This document shows, in pieces, positions 1-6,603 of a DNA stretch of 12,549 nucleotides. The notes beneath the pieces were generated by a model. It ran no database searches, was not told the origin of the DNA, and was given only the letters and a program-made list of their open reading frames with translations. Source of the DNA: DASPNH01 sp035626675 (GTDB lineage Bacteria; Desulfobacterota; Binatia; UBA1149; CAITLU01); the NCBI GenBank assembly GCA_035626675.1, contig DASPNH010000083.1:1-12549 (forward strand), in the 5' to 3' direction. The position numbers were made by a program, and so were the translations under genes. Every line of letters starts with the position of its first letter. The first letter of the stretch is position 1.

Positions 1-39
1 GTCCCCGCGGCTCTTACCGAGCCCAGGGACGGCCCCCGG

Positions 40-2574
40 CTAGCCCGCAGGCTGCGGCGGTGCCGACAGGTCCAGCACGGCCTGCGCGAACGGCGTCAGC
101 AGCGGGATCGGCAGAAGCTCGCGCGCGAAGTTCGCCCACGCTTCGACGAAGGGGCGATACATCGCCGGGTCGAAGTCGTTGGCCAGACGCAGCCGATGCA
201 TGCGCAGCGAGCCCTCCATCGCGATCATCGCATCGACCGCCTCGCGCCGGATGCGCGGGTTCTGCGAGCGGTAGCCGAGCATCGCCCATCCTGCGCCGCG
301 CATGTCGCCGCCGTCGCGAAGCGCGCGCAACAGCCTGACGGCGTCGGCGGGATCCTCGGGAAGCGTGGCGCGTATGGCCTGCGTGGGCGTCATCGCCTGC
401 ATCCAACGCCGCGCAGCTAGCCTCCTGGCCTGCATGTCGGGCTCGATCGCCTCCTTCAAAAGAGTGGCTGCACCAGCCGGATCGCCGTCCGCGACGGCGG
501 CGGCGGCGGCGGCGCTGTCGGCGATGGCGACGCGGGCGTTGCCAGCGGGGTTCAGGTCGCGGCGCGCCATGACGTCGAAGCGGCCGAAGCGTGCCTCCAG
601 CGCGTAGGTCTCGACGAGGAACTTTCGCAGCTCGGCGAAGTAGACCGGAGATTCCTCGAAGAAGGTCCAGCCGCTGTTGAGCGTGACGCCGTAGCGAGGC
701 GGCTCCTTGCGCAGGATCGCCAGCATGCGCTGCTCCTCGGCGTGATCGGGACGGCCGGGGAACCAGTAGTCGTGCGGCAGAGGATTGGAGCGCTGTGCGG
801 CGTAGAGCAGAGCGCTGGTAGCGGGAAACGACCATACCGGCTCGTTGCTCTGCGTGTTGGCATGCAGATGCTCGGTGACGCGGGCGATGGCCTCGAGCTC
901 GTCGTCGGCCTTCGCCTCGGCGTGCACGGGCAAGGTCAGCGGCATCGCCACCTGCGGGCCCGGATGCCGCCAGGCATGGAATGGCCCGGCCACATCGGTA
1001 GCCAGCTCGACCGCCAGCACGCCCGCCGCGACGACCCAGACCGCCGCCAGAGTCGCCGCGCTGCCCTCGATGCGGCCGGGCCAGAACCCTCGTCCCCACC
1101 ACGCCACCACGCGTGCCAGGAGCGCCGTGGCCACCACCATCGTCAGCGGCGCGGCGGTGATCTGATGCATGAAGTCGGCGCGCGGGAACATCTGCAGGTA
1201 CATCGCGACCGCCAGGAACGTGGCCACGATGAACGATCGCGTGCGCGCCGAGCGGCGCGGCTGCAGTCCGGGCGCGAACAGGATGTACAGGAGCGCGCCG
1301 AAGTTGGCCGTCAGCGCCAGCCAGTACGAAGCGTTCTCGAGCTGGCTCGAGATGGCTGCGGCCGTTCCCTCGGGCGCCAGCCCGGTCGTCAGCGACATCC
1401 ATACCAGGCTGGCCAGCGCGCCGAGCAGCAACACCGCCGGCAGCACCGCCGGCAGCACGCGATGGGCTACGACCCGTCCGGCCACGGCGAACAGGATGCA
1501 GCCCGCGATGACGACCACGGCGTAGGGCTCGGGCGCCGGATGCGGCCGGTGATAGAGGCTTTGATAGTCGGCGCCCACCAGCAGCACGTCGAAGAGGAAG
1601 CGCTCATGGCCGAGGCTGGTGTAGAGCGGGCTCATCCACGCCAGCGTGGGCAGCACGAAGCTGACGGCGAGCACGAACAGCGTTGCGGCGCACGAGGCCG
1701 AGGTGGTCCCCTGAAGGTGCGACTCGCGCCCGCCCGACACCACGGTGATCGCCAGCACGGGAAGCAGATGGACTGCCGCATCCATTCCGTTCCAGGCGAA
1801 CTGGAAGGTGTACCAGATGCCGAAGGCCATGAGCGCGGTGGCGCCCATCGCGGCCAGCCGGTCGAGCAGCGTATCGCGGGTGGCGAGCGCGCAGACGATC
1901 CAGGTCGAGCCCGCCAGCAGAAAGGCGCCCGAGTTGGGACGGATCCATAGGGCGAGTGCGGCAAGGGTGCCGGCCGCCACGACCTTGTCCAGACGCGGCG
2001 CGTTGGCCCACGAAGACAGCACCAGGGCCGAAACCGCCCATATCAGCGTCACCAGCCAGGTCGGATAGGGCACGTTGAAGGCCGCGAACTCGCCCACGTA
2101 GACGGGCACGAACGCCAGCCACAGCAGCGCCGGTATGGCCGCCAGGCCCGGTCCGGCGATGCGCCTTGCCATGACGCAGAAGCAGGCGGCCGAAGCCGCG
2201 TTGACGAGCGCCAGCACCAGGCGCAGCCCCGGCACCGGCGAGTCGAACAGCCGCAGTACGAAGGTGCCGATGGCGAAGAAGCCCGGCGTATAGCCGGTGT
2301 GGAAGTCGAGATAGGGCTGCTGACCGTGTAGCACGCGATCGAACTGGAACAGCAGCGTGCCCTCGTCCTCGAGCTGGAAGCCGTAGCTGCGCAGGAGCAG
2401 AAGGTAGACGAGGGCAAGGACGAAGACCGCGAGCGGCGGCAGGACGCTGGCGGCAGCCGGTGACATGCCGCGCCGGAGCGGACGACCAGGCCGTCGGTTC
2501 GGCCCACCCATTCGAGAGCCGGGTCGCGACTTTACGCGCGGCAATCGAATCTGCGGGAACCTCGGGTTGCTCAT
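40..2574 (-). CDS. Multi-pass membrane protein, probable GT-C/GT39-like glycosyltransferase
   Basis: An 844-residue integral membrane protein. After a basic N-terminus (about residues 1-40) come a first membrane helix (about 44-62) and an acidic loop with E69-D70-E71-G72. This is followed by D90-F91-H92 and Y95-T96-P97-G98. This order (acidic DE pair, then DF, then YTPG just after the first helix) is typical of GT-C lipid-linked-sugar transferases of the PMT/ArnT type, where the acidic pair lies near the active site. Many hydrophobic helices follow to about residue 530. The remaining 300 or so residues are soluble and helix-rich, with a six-alanine run near residue 687. The substrate cannot be read from sequence, and a generic uncharacterised membrane protein remains possible. 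Start choice is uncertain: M1, M22 (2511) and M37 (2466) all lack a clear Shine-Dalgarno. M37 would remove most of the basic tail. The gene is divergent from the kinase operon. Confidence 0.75.
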   Translation of the reverse strand: MSNPRFPQIRLPRVKSRPGSRMGGPNRRPGRPLRRGMSPAAASVLPPLAVFVLALVYLLLLRSYGFQLEDEGTLLFQFDRVLHGQQPYLDFHTGYTPGFFAIGTFVLRLFDSPVPGLRLVLALVNAASAACFCVMARRIAGPGLAAIPALLWLAFVPVYVGEFAAFNVPYPTWLVTLIWAVSALVLSSWANAPRLDKVVAAGTLAALALWIRPNSGAFLLAGSTWIVCALATRDTLLDRLAAMGATALMAFGIWYTFQFAWNGMDAAVHLLPVLAITVVSGGRESHLQGTTSASCAATLFVLAVSFVLPTLAWMSPLYTSLGHERFLFDVLLVGADYQSLYHRPHPAPEPYAVVVIAGCILFAVAGRVVAHRVLPAVLPAVLLLGALASLVWMSLTTGLAPEGTAAAISSQLENASYWLALTANFGALLYILFAPGLQPRRSARTRSFIVATFLAVAMYLQMFPRADFMHQITAAPLTMVVATALLARVVAWWGRGFWPGRIEGSAATLAAVWVVAAGVLAVELATDVAGPFHAWRHPGPQVAMPLTLPVHAEAKADDELEAIARVTEHLHANTQSNEPVWSFPATSALLYAAQRSNPLPHDYWFPGRPDHAEEQRMLAILRKEPPRYGVTLNSGWTFFEESPVYFAELRKFLVETYALEARFGRFDVMARRDLNPAGNARVAIADSAAAAAAVADGDPAGAATLLKEAIEPDMQARRLAARRWMQAMTPTQAIRATLPEDPADAVRLLRALRDGGDMRGAGWAMLGYRSQNPRIRREAVDAMIAMEGSLRMHRLRLANDFDPAMYRPFVEAWANFARELLPIPLLTPFAQAVLDLSAPPQPAG
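495..512. repeat. (CGG)6 trinucleotide run inside the membrane-protein gene
   Basis: Six perfect CGG units on the plus strand, read as GCC-type alanine codons on the minus strand, encode the poly-alanine stretch in the soluble C-terminal part of the membrane protein. Length change by slippage would be in frame. Such runs are common in very GC-rich genes. Confidence 0.8.
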
Positions 2575-2778
2575 GCGACTGACGTAGCTTGACCCGACGT
2601 TTTTTCAGAAGAAGACGGGCTGCGCCCAAACGCCTTGCCGGCCGCCGCCGCCGGGTTCAAACTCGCTACATCGGGGGCGTCTTCCGCCGAGTGGCAGGAA
2701 CGAGAGGGATGACGCTCCATTTTGGACCACCGCAGCTATCCAGCCTTGCGCCCGCGCGCGAGCGCCGGAGCGAATAAC
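2575..2778. other. Divergent intergenic region
   Basis: About 200 bp between the minus-strand membrane protein and the plus-strand kinase operon must hold both promoters. A TTGACC hexamer sits at 2589-2594 and a TTGGAC at 2722-2727 on the plus strand. Neither has a convincing -10 element at 16-18 bp. A six-T tract follows 2600, and a short (GCC)n run lies near 2641-2653. I cannot assign promoters here. Confidence 0.5.
2767..2770 (+). promoter_or_regulatory. Ribosome binding site deciding the hybrid kinase start
   Basis: GGAG lies 8 nt before the ATG at 2779. This favours 2779 over an in-frame TTG at 2722, which has no comparable site and would add 19 residues unlike a membrane-protein N-terminus. 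Confidence 0.65.
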
Positions 2779-5313
2779 ATGGGACGGCTGCAGGACCTGC
2801 CGGTCAAACAGAAGCTGACGATGGTCATCCTGCTGACCTGTTCCGTCGTTCTGTTGCTGGCCTGCGCCGTCCTTGCCGGTTACGAGCTCTACGATTACCG
2901 CCGCGCGATGGCGCGCGACACCACCGTCCTGGCCGACGTTCTGGCCAAGAACACGCAGGCCGCTCTGGCCTTCGAGGACGACGCGTTCGCGCGCGACATG
3001 CTCTACGCGCTGCAGGCCGAGCCCTATGTCGTGGCCGCCGGGCTCTATGACGAGAACGGCCAGCTCTTTGCCGACTACGTCCGCACTGACGCCGACGTCG
3101 TCTTCCCGCCCTCGCCCGCCGCTGACGGCGCCCGCTTCGAGGGCCGCCACCTGGTCCTGTACCGGCCGGTGACCCTGAACGAGGAACGCATCGGCACGAT
3201 CTACGTACAGTCGGAGCTGGCCGGCATGTACGAGCGGCTGCGCCTGTTCGCCGGCATCGCGCTGATCGTGCTGATCGGCTCGGTGATGGTCGCGTTCATC
3301 CTTTCGTCGCGCCTGCAGCGGTTCATCTCCGGGCCGATCCTGGCGCTGGCCGGCACGGCCCGCGCCATTGCCGAGCGACAGGATTTCGCGGTGCGTGCGC
3401 CGCAAGCGGAGGGGCAGCACGAGATCGCGGTGCTGACCACCGCCTTCAATCAGATGCTCACCGGCATCGAAGAGCGCGAGAACGCGCTGCGTACCGCCAA
3501 CGAAGCGCTGCGCGGCGAAGTGGCCGAACGGCGCGCCGCCGAGGACAGGGTGCAGTCGCAGCTGGCGCGCCTCGAGCTCCTCAACCAGATCACGCGCGCC
3601 GTCGGCGAGAGGCAGGATCTTGCCAGCATCTATTCGGTCCTGATCCGCAGCCTGGAAGAGCGCTTGCCGGTCGAGTTCTGCTGCGTGTGCAAGTACGAGC
3701 CGGGCGACAGCGCCATCGTCGTGGCCAGCCTGGGCACGGCCAGCAAGGAGCTGGCGGTGACGATGGGGATGCAGGAGACCACGCGCATCCCCATCGACGA
3801 GAACGGCCTGAGCCGCTGCGTGCGCGGCCATCTCGTGTACGAACCGGACGTCGCGCAGGTCGGCTTCGCCTTCCCGCAGCGCCTGGCCAGCGGCGGGCTG
3901 CGCTCGATGGTGGCCGCGCCGCTGCTCGTCGAGAGCCGCGTGTTCGGAATCCTGGTGGCGGCACGTCACGCGCCGTCCTCGTTCAGCAGCGGCGAATGCG
4001 AATTCCTGCGACAGCTCAGCGAGCACGTCGCCCTGGCCACGCATCAGGTGCAGCTGTACCAGGCGCTGCAGCAGGCCTACGAGGACCTGCGCCAGACCCA
4101 GCAGGCCGTGATGCAGCAGGAACGGCTGCGCGCACTCGGCCAGATGGCCAGCGGCATCGCCCACGACATCAACAACGCCATCTCGCCGGTGGCTCTGTAC
4201 ACCGAGTCGCTGCTGGAGACCGAGAAGAATCTGAGTCCGAGGGCTCGCGACTACCTGAAGACCATCGAGCACGCCATCGACGACGTCGCCGCCACCGTCG
4301 CGCGCATGCGCGAGTTCTATCGCCAGCGCGAGCCACAGCTTTCGCTGGCGCGCGTCAAGCTCAACGAGCTCGTCGAGCAGGTCCTCAACCTGACGCGCGC
4401 GCGATGGAGCGACATGCCGCTTCAGCGCGGAATCGTCATCGAGCTGGAGAAGCAGTTGCAGGAGCCTCTGCATCAGATCCTGGGAGTGGAGAGCGAGATC
4501 CGCGAGGCGCTCATCAACCTCGTCTTCAACGCCGTCGACGCGATGCCCGATGGCGGAACGCTGACGCTGCGCACCGGAGAGCTGGAGCGGGACTGGGGCG
4601 CCGGAGACGGATGGCAGCGCAACGTGTTCGTGGAGGTGACCGACACCGGCATCGGCATGGACGAGGATACGCGACGGCGCTGTCTCGAGCCGTTCTTCAC
4701 GACCAAGGGCGAGCGCGGAACCGGCCTGGGCCTGGCAATGGTGTACGGATTCGTCAAGCGCCACGGCGCCGACATCGAGATCGAGAGCGGTGGTGTCGGA
4801 AAGGGCTCGACCGTGCGCATCAGCTTCTCGGTACCGGCAGCCGGCGCCGGCACCGGCGCCTCCGAGGATCTTCCGATGCGATCCCCCGGTCGCCTGCGCG
4901 TGCTCATCGTCGACGACGATCCGCTGCTCATCAAGTCCCTCGGCGATGCGCTCGAAACCGACGGTCACATCGTCACGCGAGCCAGCGGCGGACAGGCCGG
5001 CATCGAAGCGTTCCGCGCCGCCATCGACAGCGGCGAGGAGATCCAGGCCGTCATCACCGACCTCGGCATGCCGTACGTGGACGGACGCAAGGTCGCAGTG
5101 GCCATCAAGGAGATGTCGCCGCATACGCCCGTGATCCTGCTGACGGGATGGGGACAGCGTCTGGCCAGTGAAGGCGAGGTTCCCGAGCAGATCGACTACG
5201 TGATGAGCAAGCCCCCCAAGCTGCGCGAGCTTCGCGAAGCGCTTGCACGCTTCACGCTGGGTTCGCAAGATGAACGGGCAGTAGCCGGAAAGGCGGAGGG
5301 AGGCCGTGGCTGA
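2779..5313 (+). CDS. Hybrid sensor histidine kinase (CHASE8-HAMP-GAF-HisKA-HATPase-REC)
   Basis: An 844-residue inner-membrane hybrid kinase that would autophosphorylate on histidine in response to a periplasmic and/or cytosolic signal. Visible parts: membrane helix at about 13-35; periplasmic CHASE8-like domain at about 40-145; second helix at about 156-178; HAMP to about 236; coiled coil to about 266; GAF-like domain at 269-430; HisKA with phosphoacceptor H462 in GIAHDINN; HATPase with N-box N584, G1 box D622-G624-G626, F-box F639-F640 and G2 box G647-T-G-L-G651; and a C-terminal receiver with acidic pocket D712-D714, phosphoacceptor D761 and K811. All catalytic residues are present, so the protein should be active. 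There is no output domain. The stop overlaps the start of the next kinase, so the two are translationally coupled. The signal and GAF ligand are unknown. Confidence 0.95.
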   Translation: MGRLQDLPVKQKLTMVILLTCSVVLLLACAVLAGYELYDYRRAMARDTTVLADVLAKNTQAALAFEDDAFARDMLYALQAEPYVVAAGLYDENGQLFADYVRTDADVVFPPSPAADGARFEGRHLVLYRPVTLNEERIGTIYVQSELAGMYERLRLFAGIALIVLIGSVMVAFILSSRLQRFISGPILALAGTARAIAERQDFAVRAPQAEGQHEIAVLTTAFNQMLTGIEERENALRTANEALRGEVAERRAAEDRVQSQLARLELLNQITRAVGERQDLASIYSVLIRSLEERLPVEFCCVCKYEPGDSAIVVASLGTASKELAVTMGMQETTRIPIDENGLSRCVRGHLVYEPDVAQVGFAFPQRLASGGLRSMVAAPLLVESRVFGILVAARHAPSSFSSGECEFLRQLSEHVALATHQVQLYQALQQAYEDLRQTQQAVMQQERLRALGQMASGIAHDINNAISPVALYTESLLETEKNLSPRARDYLKTIEHAIDDVAATVARMREFYRQREPQLSLARVKLNELVEQVLNLTRARWSDMPLQRGIVIELEKQLQEPLHQILGVESEIREALINLVFNAVDAMPDGGTLTLRTGELERDWGAGDGWQRNVFVEVTDTGIGMDEDTRRRCLEPFFTTKGERGTGLGLAMVYGFVKRHGADIEIESGGVGKGSTVRISFSVPAAGAGTGASEDLPMRSPGRLRVLIVDDDPLLIKSLGDALETDGHIVTRASGGQAGIEAFRAAIDSGEEIQAVITDLGMPYVDGRKVAVAIKEMSPHTPVILLTGWGQRLASEGEVPEQIDYVMSKPPKLRELREALARFTLGSQDERAVAGKAEGGRG
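5295..5299 (+). promoter_or_regulatory. Shine-Dalgarno for the second kinase, inside the upstream gene
   Basis: GGAGG sits 6 nt before a GTG start at 5306, within the last codons of the hybrid kinase. It is the best ribosome binding site in the window and supports the GTG as a real start and the overlapping arrangement. Confidence 0.8.
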
Positions 5314-6448
5314 AGCAGCAGGGGCGAGAGTCCTGATCGTCGACGACGAAACGTCGCAGCGTCATGCGCTGTGCAACACGCTTCGCGATTACGGCTACGA
5401 CACGGTCGGCATGGGTTCGGCCCGGGAAGCCCTGAGCCTGCTCGACAAGGAACGGTTCGACCTGCTTCTGTCCGACCTGATGATGCCCGAAATGAGCGGC
5501 ATCGAGCTGCTGCAGTCGTGCCTGGAGAAGGATCCCGACCTGGTTGGCATCATCATGACCGGCCAGGGGACCATCGACAGCGCCGTCGAGGCGATGAAGT
5601 GCGGCGCGCTCGACTACATCCTCAAGCCTTTCAAGCTCAGCGTGATCCTTCCCGTGCTTTCGCGTGCACTGGCAGTGCGCCGGCTGCGCACCGAGAACGC
5701 CATCCTGGCGGTCAAGGTCGAGGAACGGACGCGCGCGCTCGAGGAAGCCAACGCCGAGCTCGAGGCGTTCGCCTACTCGGTTTCGCACGATCTGCGCGCC
5801 CCGCTGCGCCACATCGACGGTTTCGCCGGCGTGCTGAACAAGAAGTATGCCCAGGAGCTGCCGGAAGAAGCGCGCAAGCTCGTCGAGCTGGTGCACGCCG
5901 GAGCCGTCAAGATGGGACGGCTGATCGAAGACCTGCTGCGCTTCTCGCGGTTGAACCGCCAGCCGCTGGCACGAAAGAAAGTCGCGCTGTCCACCCTCGT
6001 TCAGGACATCCTGGGAGAGCTGCGCAAGGAGCAGGAAGGACGCACGGTCGAGATCATCGTCGGCGAGCTCTCCGATTGCGTCGCCGACGCGGCGCTCCTC
6101 AAGCAGGTGTTCGTCAACCTGATTTCGAACGCGCTCAAGTACACCCGCAACATTCCGCGTCCCGTCATCGAGATCGGCTGCAGGCACGAGAGCGACGAGA
6201 CCGTCTACTACGTCAAGGACAACGGCGCCGGCTTCGACATGCAGCAGGCCGACCGCCTTTTCGGCGTCTTCCAGCGCCTGCACGGCGACGAGGAGTTCGA
6301 AGGCACCGGCGTCGGGCTGTCCATCGTCAAGCGCATCGTGCAGCGCCACGGCGGCCGCGTATGGGCGGAAGGCGATACCGGCAAAGGCGCGACGTTCTTC
6401 CTGACGCTCCCCGAGGAACTGCCATCGATGACGGGCGAGGCGGCGTAA
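5306..6448 (+). CDS. REC-histidine kinase (N-terminal receiver, C-terminal transmitter)
   Basis: A 380-residue soluble protein with a receiver domain first: acidic pocket D13-D14, phosphoacceptor D57 in SDLMMP, T85, and K107 in LKPF. A helical linker at about 120-152 follows. The HisKA domain has H161 in the SVSHDLRAPLRHIDGF-type H-box seen in phytochrome-like kinases. The HATPase has N271 and N275, D305-N-G-A-G-F, and G333-T-G-V-G-L. All key residues are intact. Such REC-HK proteins usually take a phosphoryl signal from a partner kinase and either pass it on or have their own kinase activity tuned by it. The 8-bp overlap with the upstream hybrid kinase makes that protein the obvious partner (inference). 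There is no membrane helix and no effector domain. The GTG start is chosen for its GGAGG site. Confidence 0.93.
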   Translation: MAEAAGARVLIVDDETSQRHALCNTLRDYGYDTVGMGSAREALSLLDKERFDLLLSDLMMPEMSGIELLQSCLEKDPDLVGIIMTGQGTIDSAVEAMKCGALDYILKPFKLSVILPVLSRALAVRRLRTENAILAVKVEERTRALEEANAELEAFAYSVSHDLRAPLRHIDGFAGVLNKKYAQELPEEARKLVELVHAGAVKMGRLIEDLLRFSRLNRQPLARKKVALSTLVQDILGELRKEQEGRTVEIIVGELSDCVADAALLKQVFVNLISNALKYTRNIPRPVIEIGCRHESDETVYYVKDNGAGFDMQQADRLFGVFQRLHGDEEFEGTGVGLSIVKRIVQRHGGRVWAEGDTGKGATFFLTLPEELPSMTGEAA

Positions 6449-6468
6449 GGCCGCTGTCGTTTCTTTCG

Positions 6469-6483
6469 CGGCTCGGCGAGCCG
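6469..6483 (+). terminator. Possible weak terminator hairpin after the kinase operon
   Basis: A perfect 6-bp GC stem (CGGCTC / GAGCCG, 3-nt loop) begins about 20 nt after the kinase stop. It lacks a real T-tract downstream (TCTTGGG follows), so intrinsic termination is doubtful. It may instead be a processing or pause hairpin. Confidence 0.35.
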
Positions 6484-6505
6484 TCTTGGGAACCCGCCAC
6501 CGATA

Positions 6506-6519
6506 TTCCATTGATGGAA
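6506..6519. promoter_or_regulatory. Perfect dyad TTCCAT-TG-ATGGAA, operator-like
   Basis: Two 6-nt arms are exactly complementary around a 2-nt centre, 85-98 bp upstream of the HNH gene start and 50 bp upstream of the putative -35. The base composition differs from its GC-rich surroundings. It could bind a dimeric regulator; no known consensus is recognised. It contains an in-frame ATG (6514) that lacks a ribosome binding site. Confidence 0.35.
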
Positions 6520-6568
6520 GGAGTCGTCGTCGACGCATCCGAAAACACGAAAATCAGGCAAAAACAGC

Positions 6569-6598
6569 TTGATCGCGATCGTCGTTTCGTTTTATATT
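6569..6598 (+). promoter_or_regulatory. Putative sigma70-type promoter of the HNH gene
   Basis: TTGATC (-35, 6569-6574), an 18-bp spacer and TATATT (-10, 6593-6598) lie in the most AT-rich stretch of the window. They match 4/6 and 5/6 positions of the enterobacterial consensus. A start 6-8 nt beyond the -10 falls at 6604-6606, on or beside the proposed ATG, which implies a leaderless transcript. Confidence 0.55.
6571..6580. promoter_or_regulatory. 10-bp palindrome GATCGCGATC overlapping the -35 box
   Basis: A perfect self-complementary decamer overlaps the 3' half of the putative -35 hexamer. A repressor, or a Dam-like methylation state of its two GATC sites, could act here. That is inference from position only, and GC-rich palindromes of this length can arise by chance. 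Confidence 0.3.
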
Positions 6599-6603
6599 CG
6601 TCC

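Noticed and set aside
14..1402. Minus-strand frame of 462 codons over the end of the membrane protein
   Set aside because: Arg/Ala/Gly-rich, no hydrophobic segments or motifs. The in-phase neighbour frame carries the GT-C-like protein.
2589..2777. Possible 62-residue small protein upstream of the hybrid kinase
   Set aside because: TTG start, Arg-rich, no ribosome binding site or recognisable feature. It lies where promoters for both divergent genes are needed.
2605..5268. Very long open frame (887 codons) antisense to the hybrid kinase
   Set aside because: Its product is an H-, R-, Q- and L-rich string without recognisable domains. The opposite strand encodes an intact multi-domain kinase. 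It is a GC-rich shadow.
5371..6603. Upstream extension of the HNH frame over the REC-HK gene
   Set aside because: The frame is open but its translation is low-complexity Arg-rich and overlaps an intact kinase. The promoter and loss of shadow composition occur only at about 6560-6604.
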